Shown here piece after piece: positions 1 through 6,390 of a stretch of DNA of 14,741 nt (its first letter is position 1; every line of letters begins with the position of its first letter). A program made the translations under genes and the position numbers. The stretch is from the NCBI GenBank assembly GCA_051001215.1, contig JBPCNP010000021.1, positions 1 to 14,741 of the forward strand, given 5' to 3'. This stretch comes from DATAQC01 sp051001215 (GTDB lineage Bacteria; Actinomycetota; Acidimicrobiia; Acidimicrobiales; AC-14). The notes under the pieces were generated by a model that worked only from the letters and a program-made list of their open reading frames with translations, was not told where the DNA came from and did no database searches.

Positions 1-120
1 CGGCGTTCGGGCACGCAGCCGGCACGGCGTTCGGGCACGCAGCCGGCACGGCGTTCGGGCACGCAGCCGGCACGGCGTTCGGGCACGCAGCCGGCACGGC
101 GTTCGGGCACGCAGCCGGCA
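1..120. repeat. Five perfect tandem copies of a 24-bp unit
   Basis: Five identical 24-base units follow one another from the first base of the window and then stop abruptly at 120. Because 24 is a multiple of three, the array is open in the frame of the downstream peptidase, where each unit reads AFGHAAGT. The sequence after 120 (AAGTVVPHAARRLLAPG) keeps a degenerate tail of the repeat. The number of copies upstream of base 1 is unknown. A perfect short repeat at a sequence end is typical of where an assembler stops, so the copy number may not be real. A genuine coding repeat expansion is the alternative. Confidence 0.9.
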
Positions 121-1733
121 CGGCAGCAGGCACCGTTGTCCCGCACGCAGCGCGACGGCTGCTGGCTCCTGGCGTCGCCGATGCCTGGAGCTCGGGCCTG
201 GCCCTGGGTGCCGATCTGGTGGTCGTGGGCACCGCGTCCGACGACGGGTACGCCGTGCACGTGTGCGAAGGCGGCACCGACGCCCGCATCATCCACCGTC
301 ACCCCGAGACCGTCGAGGTCGCCGGGCTCTCCCGCGACTCGTCGCTGCTGGGTCTCGAGCACGCCGAGCACGGTGACAACCTGCACCTGGCCGTCCGGGT
401 CGTCGACCCCCGGTCGGGCCAGGCCGTCGGTGAGCAATGGGACGGCCCCGGTCTGGGACTGTCGGTCGCCGGATGGTCACCCGTGGCCGGCGACCAACGC
501 CTGGCCCTGGTCCACGAGGGCGAGGGGCGGGACCGCCCGGCGGTATGGGACCCGACCACCGGGATGCGCCGTGACCTCCCGGTCGACCTGCCCGGCGACG
601 TGACCGTGGCCGGTTGGTGGCCCGACGGATCGGCCCTGCTCCTCGTGCACGACTACGAGGGTCGCAACCGGCTGTGGCGTCTCGACCTCGTCACCGACGC
701 CCTGGAGCCGGTCATCCACGAGGCGGGGACCATTTCCGGAGCCCGGGTCCGCCCCGACGGTGAGGTCTGGTTGCGCGTGGCCAGCGGGGCTGTCCCTCCT
801 ACCGTCGAGACCTCCGACGGGACCGAGATCTGCGCCCCAGCGGGCGACCGGGCACCCCTGGGTGTGGCCTACCGGTCCCGGTGGTTCACCGATCCGCCCA
901 CCACGTTCGGCGACGCCGCCGACGATGATTTCGGGCCCCCCGCGGGCAGGCCGTCGGGACCGCCGGGACCGGCGGCCATCCACGGCTTCGTGGCCACGCC
1001 GGCGGGGCCCGGGCCCCACCCGACGCTGATGCTGGTGCACGGCGGTCCGACCTGGGCCTACTCCGACGCCTATATGCCCGAGGTGCAGGCCTGGGTCGAC
1101 CACGGGGTGGCAGTTGCCATGGTCAACTACCGCGGGTCCACCGGGTACGGCACCACCTTCCGTGACGCCCTCATCGGTGACCCCGGCTTTCCCGAGGTGG
1201 CCGACGTGGTCGCCGGCCTCGACGCCCTCGTGGCCGACGAGGTGACCGATCCCGATCGGGCCGTCATCGGAGGCGGATCCTGGGGCGGTTACATCACCCT
1301 CCTGGCCTTGGGCCTGCACCCGCAGCGATGGTCCGCTGCCGTCGCCGCTGTGCCCGTGGCCGACTACGTGGCCGCCTTCGCCGACGAGGCTCCCAGCCTC
1401 CAGTCGTTCGACCGCACCCTGTTCGGGGGCAGCCCCGACGAGGTCGGCGACCTCTACCGGGAGCGCTCGCCACTGACCTATGTCGACCGGGTGCGGACCC
1501 CGGTGCTGATCATCGCCGGGGACAACGACAGTCGCTGCCCAATCCGCCAGGTCCTCAACTACGTCGATGCCCTGCGGGCCGGGGGCGGCGAGGTCGAGCT
1601 GTACCGCTTCGATGCCGGCCACGGTTCGATGGTGATCGACGAACGGGTGCGGCACATGGCCGCCGAACTGGCCTTCGTGCTTCCCCGCCTGGGGTTGGCC
1701 TTCGACCAGGCCGGCACCACGCCGCCTCGCTGA
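3..1733 (+). CDS. S9 family (prolyl-oligopeptidase-like) peptidase, 5' partial
   Basis: Serine peptidase of the alpha/beta-hydrolase S9 family, which usually pairs an N-terminal beta-propeller with a C-terminal catalytic domain and cleaves short peptides. The catalytic triad is visible. The nucleophile Ser lies in GGGSWGGY (codon 1278-1280), the Asp in AGDNDSRCP (codon 1527-1529) and the His in DAGHGS (codon 1620-1622). An oxyanion-type HGGP motif lies at about 1038-1049, followed by NYRGSTGYG. The upstream half (about 130-900) has propeller-like repeats such as WWPDGSALLLVHDYEGRNRLW. The frame is open to the window edge, so the true start is missing. A GTG at 219 is only the first start codon after the repeat and would cut into a propeller blade. 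About 575 residues are visible, and family members are commonly somewhat above 600. The AFGHAAGT repeats (1-120) are odd inside a propeller. The gene converges on DUF1697 with about 20 bases between stops. Confidence 0.9.
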   Translation, partial: AFGHAAGTAFGHAAGTAFGHAAGTAFGHAAGTAFGHAAGTAAGTVVPHAARRLLAPGVADAWSSGLALGADLVVVGTASDDGYAVHVCEGGTDARIIHRHPETVEVAGLSRDSSLLGLEHAEHGDNLHLAVRVVDPRSGQAVGEQWDGPGLGLSVAGWSPVAGDQRLALVHEGEGRDRPAVWDPTTGMRRDLPVDLPGDVTVAGWWPDGSALLLVHDYEGRNRLWRLDLVTDALEPVIHEAGTISGARVRPDGEVWLRVASGAVPPTVETSDGTEICAPAGDRAPLGVAYRSRWFTDPPTTFGDAADDDFGPPAGRPSGPPGPAAIHGFVATPAGPGPHPTLMLVHGGPTWAYSDAYMPEVQAWVDHGVAVAMVNYRGSTGYGTTFRDALIGDPGFPEVADVVAGLDALVADEVTDPDRAVIGGGSWGGYITLLALGLHPQRWSAAVAAVPVADYVAAFADEAPSLQSFDRTLFGGSPDEVGDLYRERSPLTYVDRVRTPVLIIAGDNDSRCPIRQVLNYVDALRAGGGEVELYRFDAGHGSMVIDERVRHMAAELAFVLPRLGLAFDQAGTTPPR

Positions 1734-1735
1734 GG

Positions 1736-1751
1736 CTCGGCGCCACCCGAG
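1736..1751. terminator. Small hairpin between convergent genes
   Basis: CTCGG (1736-1740) pairs with CCGAG (1747-1751) around a 6-base loop. It sits exactly between the convergent stops at 1733 and 1755. It could act as a bidirectional terminator, but the stem is only 5 bp and there is no T tract on either side, so this is weak. Confidence 0.3.
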
Positions 1752-1754
1752 TAC

Positions 1755-2278
1755 TCACGCCCCGGCGAGCTCGACCAGCTCGAGCACGGTCCGCCAGTTG
1801 CGGGTGGTGACGGGCGTCGGGAACACGTCCAAGGCGCGGGGAGCTTCGTCCTGGCCATGCCGTTGGGCAGGTGCAGGTAGAGCTGGCGGCCGGCGAGGAC
1901 GAACTCCTCCGGAGCGAAGGAAGAGGCGTCGACGCTGTCGAGCGCACCAGGAGGAGGGTCACTGCTCAGGAAGATCACGTGCAACTTGGTGGGCTCCACG
2001 CCGGGGAATGGGTTGTCGCGCACGACGGCGGCCATCTCGGCGGCGGTGCGCAGCACGACGGCCACCGCGAAACCCGTCATGGCTTCGATGCGCCGGCCCA
2101 GTTCGACCCCGAGCTTGTCGGCGCGCGCCGGGTGTTTGAAGACCACGTTGCCGCTCTGGATGTAGGTGGTGACGCCCTCGCAGCCGGCGTCGGCGAACAA
2201 GGCCCTGATGTCGGCCATGGCCACCTTGTGCCTCCCCCCGACGTTGATGCCGCGCAGGAGGGCGATGAACGTCGTCAC
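1755..2278 (-). CDS. DUF1697 family protein with a C-terminal frameshift
   Basis: The N-terminal part, TTFIALLRGINVGGRHKVAM, then IQSGNVVF and LYLHLPNGMARTKLPA, is the DUF1697 signature; the function is unknown. After KLPA the frame slips. The expected C-terminus (LDVFPTPVTTRNWRTVLEL, then VELAGA and a TGA at 1755-1757) is present one frame away. One base appears to be missing near 1833-1837 (GCG CC TTG where GCG GCC TTG is expected). Repaired, the protein is about 175 residues, normal for the family. Unrepaired, the frame runs on to 1559, antisense into the peptidase, with an unrelated tail. A GTG at 2278 gives the usual MTTFIALLRG start, and a GTG at 2293 in the same frame is also possible. 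The start lies in an array of GTGA repeats. rsgA is 65 bases upstream, so the two are probably co-transcribed. Whether this is a true pseudogene or a sequencing indel cannot be told here. Confidence 0.8.
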
Positions 2279-2346
2279 CCGCTCACCGCTCACCGCTCAC
2301 CGGTCACCCGCTCACCCGCTCACCCGCTCACCGGATCGCTGTTCAC
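2275..2346 (-). repeat. Array of eight GTGA start-like repeats before DUF1697
   Basis: On the minus strand, GTG triplets followed by A occur at 2331, 2323, 2315, 2307, 2300, 2293, 2286 and 2278, with spacings of 8, 8, 8, 7, 7, 7 and 8 nt. The unit is GTGAGCGG or GTGAGCG. For the 8-nt units each GTG opens a three-codon frame (GTG AGC GGG) whose TGA overlaps the next GTG. One more GTGA (GTG at 2346) overlaps the stop of rsgA. The array fills almost the whole gap between rsgA and DUF1697 and contains the DUF1697 start. Confidence 0.9.
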
Positions 2347-3395
2347 CGGCGCTTGCGACGGTCGGAGCGGCGGGCGTGCTCCTGGGCGCGCAGCTCGGTG
2401 GAGCTGGCTTCCTGGCGCAGGCCCCGCCACGAGTCGAGGCGTTGCACGGCCAGCTCCCGGCGCACCACGGCGGCACCGACCGCGCAGCCCGGCTCCTTGT
2501 CGTGGCGGCAGTCGCTGAACCGGCAGTCGGCGGCCAGGCCGGCGATGTCGGCGAACGTCTGATCCACGGCGTCGGTCTCGGCCGACACACCGACGGCGCG
2601 TACCCCGGGGGTGTCGATCAGGCATCCACCGCCGGCGAGAAGCTGCATCTGACGGGCCGTCGTCGTGTGGCGGCCCCGCGAGTCGCCGGACCGCACTGCG
2701 CCGGTATCGGCCACGTGGCGACCGCAGAGGGCATTGACCAGTGTGGACTTGCCCGCCCCGGACTCGCCCACGACGACGACGGTCCGGTCGACGGCATGGG
2801 CGGCCAGGTCGCCCACTCCTTCGCCCGCCAGGGCGGCGACGGTGACGACGGTCAGGCTCGGGTCAAAGGTGCGGGCCGTCATGGCATCGGCTGCGGCATC
2901 GTCGGCCATGTCGGCCTTGGTGAGCACCAGCAGTGGTCGGGCGCCCGAGTCGGAGACCTGGGCGAGGAGGCGCTGGACCCGTCCCGGCTTCAGTGGACGG
3001 TCGAGACCGCACACGATCATGACGATGTCGACGTTGGCGGCGATGGGTTGGTTCAGCCCCGTCGACGGATCGAGGCGTTGGAGCATCGAGGCCCGCTCGA
3101 GGAGATGGTCGGTGAACCCGTCGTTGGCCACCACCCAGTCTCCGACGGCCAGGGGCGGGATCGAGCGTCGCAACTGGAGTTGGCACGTGTCGCCGTCGAC
3201 CGCGGTGAGCACGGCGCTGCCGTCATGGCGCATGACCCGGCCAGGCTCTTGTCCGGGCCCCCGGTGCGGTGCGAACAGCGCTTCCCACCGGTCGTTCCAG
3301 CCCAGGGCGGCCAGGGTCAGCGGCGGTTCGGGCAATGAAGCGCCGGGCGTGACGGGCGCTCCGGGCGTGGCGGGCGTGGCGGCGGCAGGGATCAT
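2343..3395 (-). CDS. rsgA: Ribosome small-subunit-dependent GTPase RsgA (YjeQ family)
   Basis: Circularly permuted GTPase that acts in late maturation of the 30S subunit. Counting from the ATG at 3395 (350 residues), an OB-fold lies at about 55-115. The G motifs follow in the permuted order typical of the family: G4 TKAD (159-162), G1 GESGAGKST (210-218), the G2 Thr in GRHTTT (241-246), and G3 DTPG (261-264). The C-terminal zinc site is C291-x4-C296-x-H298-x5-C304, ending in a basic tail (RRSDRRKRR). The ATG at 3395 lies 7 bases after the PAC2 stop, so the two are probably co-transcribed. The frame stays open further upstream (to 3509), but that would overlap PAC2. The first ~25 residues are low-complexity Pro/Ala, so a TTG at 3335 (LPEPPLTLAALGW) is another possible start. 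Confidence 0.93.
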   Translation of the reverse strand: MIPAAATPATPGAPVTPGASLPEPPLTLAALGWNDRWEALFAPHRGPGQEPGRVMRHDGSAVLTAVDGDTCQLQLRRSIPPLAVGDWVVANDGFTDHLLERASMLQRLDPSTGLNQPIAANVDIVMIVCGLDRPLKPGRVQRLLAQVSDSGARPLLVLTKADMADDAAADAMTARTFDPSLTVVTVAALAGEGVGDLAAHAVDRTVVVVGESGAGKSTLVNALCGRHVADTGAVRSGDSRGRHTTTARQMQLLAGGGCLIDTPGVRAVGVSAETDAVDQTFADIAGLAADCRFSDCRHDKEPGCAVGAAVVRRELAVQRLDSWRGLRQEASSTELRAQEHARRSDRRKRR

Positions 3396-3402
3396 GCAGG
3401 GG

Positions 3403-4287
3403 CTAGGCGCCCTCACCCTCCAGGAAGCGTTCCACCTCGGCGCCCAGCTCGTCGGCCGTGGGCAGGTTCTCCCATCCGGTGGGCGCCAGCCCACCGGCCG
3501 CTTCGGCATCGGCCCTAGCCTCGAGCTGGCGCACCAGGGCGCTGTGCTCGGCGCTGTTGGCGGTGAGCTCGTCGAGGCGCTGGCTCGTGGTGGCGGCTGC
3601 GTCGACCAGCTCGGCGGTGTCGACGACCACGTCAGCCACCTTGGCCAGGCCCTGGAGGATCAGCACGCTGGCCTCCGGGTAGGCCATGGCCGCGGCGTAG
3701 TGCGGCACGCGAGCCCACAAGCCGACGGCGGGGATGCCGATCTCGGCGAAACGCCGTTCGATGGCCACCAGCACGCCGGCGGGAACCTCGAGGGTGCCGC
3801 CGACCACCCCGACGCTTCGAGCCAGCTCCGACGAGGTGGCCGTGGCCGCCAGGCTCCCCGGGCGGGTGTGGGGCACGGGCGCCGGGAAGGCCCCCATGCC
3901 CACGAGGATGCGCACGTCGAAGGCGACGGCCAGCTCACCCACCGCTTGGGCGTAGGCCCGCCACAAGTGGTCGGGTTCGGGGCCGACGAGGAGGAGCACG
4001 TCGTGGCCTTCCTCATCACGACCGCCGCGCAACTCGATCTCGGGCCACACCAGGTCTTCGTAGACGCCGTCGACGATGCGCGCCGTCGGCCTGCGGGCCC
4101 GGTGGTCGAGGAGCATGTCGGCGTCGAAGGTGGCGATCACCTCGGTCTCGATCCCGGTCAGGAGCGCCTCCTGGGCGGTGGCGCCGCCCAAGCCGGCGTC
4201 GATCCACCCCTCCGGGGCCATCACCAGCACGGGTCGGTCGAGGTCGGGCCGGGAATGCACGACGTACAGAGAGGAGCGATCGTCCAT
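3403..4287 (-). CDS. PAC2 family protein
   Basis: This 294-residue protein resembles the actinobacterial PAC2 family, which is related to the eukaryotic proteasome-assembly chaperone PAC2. Recognisable pieces are RPVLVMAPEGWIDAGLGG near the N-terminus, then ATFDADMLLDHRARRPT, LLLVGPEPDHLWRAYA, GMGAFPAPVPHTRP, and VPHYAAAMAYPEASVLIL followed by a helical C-terminal third. The molecular role of the bacterial proteins is not settled, and a link to proteasome-type protein quality control is inferred from the family name. I chose the ATG at 4287 because a TANNNT hexamer (TACCGT) lies 7 nt upstream, as expected for a leaderless transcript. A GTG at 4296 in the same frame would overlap that hexamer. 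It heads the leftward group PAC2-rsgA-DUF1697 and is divergent from the thioredoxin-TPR gene. Confidence 0.88.
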   Translation of the reverse strand: MDDRSSLYVVHSRPDLDRPVLVMAPEGWIDAGLGGATAQEALLTGIETEVIATFDADMLLDHRARRPTARIVDGVYEDLVWPEIELRGGRDEEGHDVLLLVGPEPDHLWRAYAQAVGELAVAFDVRILVGMGAFPAPVPHTRPGSLAATATSSELARSVGVVGGTLEVPAGVLVAIERRFAEIGIPAVGLWARVPHYAAAMAYPEASVLILQGLAKVADVVVDTAELVDAAATTSQRLDELTANSAEHSALVRQLEARADAEAAGGLAPTGWENLPTADELGAEVERFLEGEGA

Positions 4288-4294
4288 CGGTTCC

Positions 4295-4304
4295 ACGGTA
4301 CCGT
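4295..4304. promoter_or_regulatory. Palindromic ACGGTACCGT: overlapping -10 hexamers on both strands
   Basis: This 10-base sequence is a perfect palindrome, so it reads TACCGT (TANNNT) on both strands. On the minus strand the hexamer (4300-4295) ends 7 nt before the PAC2 ATG, which suggests a leaderless PAC2 mRNA. On the plus strand the hexamer (4299-4304) would start a thioredoxin-TPR transcript near 4311-4312. The promoter calls are inferred from spacing and consensus only. Confidence 0.5.
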
Positions 4305-4311
4305 CGATGGC

Positions 4312-4334
4312 GACGGAACCTTTTCGCTTCCGTC
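4312..4334. promoter_or_regulatory. 7-bp inverted repeat in the divergent control region
   Basis: GACGGAA (4312-4318) and TTCCGTC (4328-4334) form a perfect inverted repeat around a 9-base T-rich spacer. It lies just downstream of the palindromic -10 element. If a plus-strand transcript starts near 4312, the repeat would be a hairpin at its extreme 5' end. Otherwise it could be a dimer-binding operator shared by both divergent genes. I know of no matching regulator. Confidence 0.4.
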
Positions 4335-4390
4335 AAGGGTGCACCACCGACGCCGAGGAGCCCGCAATCGCAGCCATCGCCCACAGTCAG

Positions 4391-4411
4391 ATGACCGACA
4401 GCCAGCCGTGA
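4391..4411 (+). other. Six-codon leader frame overlapping the thioredoxin-TPR start
   Basis: An ATG at 4391 opens the frame MTDSQP, whose TGA (4409-4411) overlaps the GTG start at 4408 as GTGA. The ATG and GTG regions look like an imperfect 17-base duplication: ATGACCGAC at 4391 and GTGACCGAC at 4408. No strong ribosome-binding site is visible before either. Translation of the leader is an inference. Confidence 0.35.
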
Positions 4412-5112
4412 CCGACGTCACCGACGCCACCTTCGAACGCGACGTCCTGCAACGCTCGGCGCAGGTCCCGGTCGTCGTCGACCTGTGGGCCGAGTGGTGC
4501 GGGCCGTGCAAGACACTCGGGCCCATCCTCGAGCGGGTAGTGGCGGCCACGGGCGGGGCGGTGGAACTGGCCAAGGTCGATGTCGACGCCAACCCGCGCG
4601 TCGGCGCCAGCTTCGCCGTCCAGTCCATCCCCGCGGTGTTCGCCCTGCGGGACGGCACGGTCGTCGACTCGTTCATCGGTGCCGTCCCCGAGGCGACGGT
4701 CGACGCCTTCGTGGCCCGCCTCGTTCTCCCGCCCTCCGAGGTCGACGGGCTGGTCGCGTCCGGTGACGAGGACTCGCTGGCCCGGGCCCTCGAGCTGGAG
4801 CCCGACCACGTCGGCGCCGTCGTGGCCATGGCCGAGCTCCTGGTCGACCGCGGCGACACGGCCGAGGCCCTCGAGCTGCTGGCCCGGGTGCCCGACGTCG
4901 GCGAGGCCCGCAGGGTCGCCGCCCGGGCCCGACTGGGGCCCGACGAGCACGACGCCCATGCCGACATCGACAGGCGCCTGACCGACTTGTTGGAGCGGGT
5001 CAAGGGCGACGACGCCGCCCGCCAGGAGTTCATCGACCTCCTCGAGGTGCTGGGCCCCGACGACCCCCGCACCCCGCAGTACCGCCGGGCCCTCACCTCG
5101 CGGCTGTTCTGA
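4408..5112 (+). CDS. Thioredoxin domain plus TPR protein (CnoX/YbbN-like)
   Basis: The first ~110 residues are a thioredoxin fold, with DLWAEWCGPCK giving the redox pair C31/C34 and the cis-Pro P75 in SIPAVF. Residues ~125-234 are helical and TPR-like (AVVAMAELLVDRGDTAEALELLARV), ending in the conserved-looking DDPRTPQYRRALTSRLF. This layout matches the YbbN/CnoX group, in which the thioredoxin-TPR protein is a cytoplasmic holdase/co-chaperone protecting proteins under oxidative stress. E. coli CnoX lacks the full CxxC, whereas here it is intact, so reductase activity is plausible. At 234 residues it is somewhat shorter than many relatives. The GTG at 4408 (VTDVTDATFERDVLQ) fits the usual distance to WCGPC. 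The frame is open far upstream, but that stretch is antisense to other genes. Divergent from PAC2. Confidence 0.88.
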   Translation: MTDVTDATFERDVLQRSAQVPVVVDLWAEWCGPCKTLGPILERVVAATGGAVELAKVDVDANPRVGASFAVQSIPAVFALRDGTVVDSFIGAVPEATVDAFVARLVLPPSEVDGLVASGDEDSLARALELEPDHVGAVVAMAELLVDRGDTAEALELLARVPDVGEARRVAARARLGPDEHDAHADIDRRLTDLLERVKGDDAARQEFIDLLEVLGPDDPRTPQYRRALTSRLF

Positions 5113-5132
5113 GCCAGGATCGACCCTCGCTC

Positions 5133-5471
5133 ATGGCCCTCGAGCGCGTCGACGACCACTGGGTGTGGGTGGGCGGACCCGTCCCCCCCGGCTCCGACGC
5201 CATCACCGTGTGGCGGGTGATCTCGGTACGTCGCCGCAGTGCCGGCGACGCCCACCTCATGCGCCACGAGCGGGAACACCTGGCCCAGTGGCGCCATCTC
5301 GGCGTGGGTCGGTTCCTGGCCGAGTACCTCGGCGCCTACCTGCGCAACCGGTTCCACGGCTACGGCCACCATGACGCCTACCGCCTGATCCCTCTCGAAG
5401 TCGACGCTGAGCAGGCGGCCGTCGACGCCGACCACGCCAGTGGCGGCGACGCCACTCCGCCCCTAGTCTAG
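5133..5471 (+). CDS. Small HExxH putative metalloprotease-like protein
   Basis: A 112-residue protein with a zinc-binding HExxH motif, LMRHEREHLAQW (H45-E46-x-x-H49), preceded by a short beta-rich region. It is followed by FLAEYLGAYL and HDAYRLIPLEVDAE, where E89 or E93 could be a third ligand. This arrangement (HExxH, then a Y-R-x-I-P-x-E-x-x-A helix) recalls small actinobacterial proteins related to DUF4157-type peptidases, but I cannot name the family with certainty. There is no signal peptide or membrane segment, so it would be cytosolic. The substrate is unknown. ATG start 20 bases after the thioredoxin-TPR stop, with only a distant AGGA (5116-5119) upstream, so it is probably co-transcribed. 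The enzymatic role is inferred from the motif alone. Confidence 0.7.
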   Translation: MALERVDDHWVWVGGPVPPGSDAITVWRVISVRRRSAGDAHLMRHEREHLAQWRHLGVGRFLAEYLGAYLRNRFHGYGHHDAYRLIPLEVDAEQAAVDADHASGGDATPPLV

Positions 5472-5500
5472 GGACGCCTCCCCCCCGTCGCTCGGCGACG
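5461..5500. terminator. Two small hairpins after the HExxH gene
   Basis: CCCTA/TAGGG (5461-5465 and 5469-5473) spans the stop codon, and CGTCGC/GCGACG (5486-5491 and 5495-5500) follows with a 3-base loop. They lie in the 127-base gap before comEA and could end the thioredoxin-TPR transcript. No T tract follows, so a terminator role is tentative. The rest of the gap (5501-5598) is C-rich with nothing else recognisable. Confidence 0.3.
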
Positions 5501-5586
5501 CAGCCACTCCCCTCCTCCCGTCACGTCCGGCGCGCCCCGGCGGTCGCTTCCCCGCACGCAGCTTCCCCCGTTCGCCGCCGCGCCCT

Positions 5587-5591
5587 GGGAG
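5587..5591 (+). promoter_or_regulatory. Ribosome-binding site of comEA (GGGAG)
   Basis: GGGAG ends 7 nt before the GTG at 5599. It is one of the few well-placed Shine-Dalgarno sequences in this window, and it supports the GTG start of comEA. Confidence 0.6.
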
Positions 5592-5598
5592 CTCGTCC

Positions 5599-6390
5599 GT
5601 GACCGATCCTGCCGTCCCCGCGCCGTCCCCCAAGCCCGTCCCGTCGCTCGCCGACAGAATCGCCCGGTTGCGCTCCACCGTGAGCACTTCTCCCGCTGGC
5701 CGGCCTTTCGACAAAGGGCCTTCCAGCGGAAGCTTCCCCAGGGCGGCCCTGCTCGCCGGTGTCGCCGGCGTCGTGGTCGTCGCCATCACAGCCGTCGTGG
5801 CCGTGTCATTCCTCCACCGCTCAGCCGCGCCGGCCCTGACCCTGCCCCGGGCCGGTGGCGGACCGGTGTCGGGCTCCCCACCGGCGACCGGCCAGGACCC
5901 GGGGCCGGCGGCCACTGGGGCCGGGACAGCCGAGACGATCACCGTCGCCGCCGCCGGGGCGGTGGCCAGACCCGGCGTCTACGTCGTGCCTGGTCGAGCG
6001 CGGGTGGCCGACCTGGTGGCCGCTGCCGGTGGCACCCTTGCCGATGCCGACGTCGACCAGCTCAACCTGGCGGCCAAGCTCACCGATGCCGAGCGGGTCT
6101 ACGTCCCCCGCAAGGGCGAGACGGTCCCGGTCCCGGTCCCGGCCCCGGGCGACCCGTCGACGAGCGGCTCCCCCACCGGCGCTGGCGGCCCGGGGCCCAT
6201 CGACCTCAACGGGTCCACGGCGACCCAGCTCGACGCCTTGCCGGGGGTGGGGCCGACGACGGCGAGGGCCATCGTCGCCTACCGCACGGCCCATGGCCGG
6301 TTCCGCTCCGTCACCGACCTGCTGGCCGTGCCGGGGATCGGCCCGGCCAAGCTCGACGCCATCCGCCCCCTCGTGACGGTGACCCCGTGA
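5599..6390 (+). CDS. comEA: ComEA family DNA-binding competence protein
   Basis: Membrane-anchored DNA receptor of the competence uptake machinery. A cytosolic N-terminus of ~47 residues is followed by one membrane segment (about 48-72). A Pro/Gly-rich linker leads to an SLBB domain (about 112-170: ITVAAAGAVARPGVYVV, then VADLVAAAGG and LNLAAKLTDAERVYVP). A second linker has a PVPVPVPAP run. The C-terminal helix-hairpin-helix pair (about 200-263: IDLNGSTATQLDALPGVGPT and LLAVPGIGPAKLDAI) binds DNA non-specifically. At 263 residues it is a normal actinobacterial length. The start is GTG with GGGAG upstream. The stop overlaps the comEC start by 4 bases (GTGA), indicating translational coupling and a shared role in DNA import. 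Confidence 0.93.
   Translation: MTDPAVPAPSPKPVPSLADRIARLRSTVSTSPAGRPFDKGPSSGSFPRAALLAGVAGVVVVAITAVVAVSFLHRSAAPALTLPRAGGGPVSGSPPATGQDPGPAATGAGTAETITVAAAGAVARPGVYVVPGRARVADLVAAAGGTLADADVDQLNLAAKLTDAERVYVPRKGETVPVPVPAPGDPSTSGSPTGAGGPGPIDLNGSTATQLDALPGVGPTTARAIVAYRTAHGRFRSVTDLLAVPGIGPAKLDAIRPLVTVTP

Noticed and set aside
1..120. CRISPR array
   Set aside because: The copies are directly contiguous with no spacers, and 24 bases in-frame coding repeats fit a simple tandem repeat instead.
477..1655. Long open frame on the minus strand opposite the S9 peptidase (392 codons)
   Set aside because: It is antisense to a gene with a full catalytic triad. Its translation is Gly/His/Val-rich without recognisable motifs, as expected for GC-rich antisense frames.
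2665..4407. Plus-strand frame continuous with the thioredoxin-TPR gene, giving an apparent 815-residue protein
   Set aside because: The upstream part is antisense to rsgA and PAC2 and has no domain signal. The thioredoxin domain begins normally at the GTG at 4408.
5463..5942. Minus-strand frame of 159 codons before and across the comEA start
   Set aside because: It is mostly antisense to comEA, with no recognisable motif and low-complexity Thr/Ala/Gly composition.
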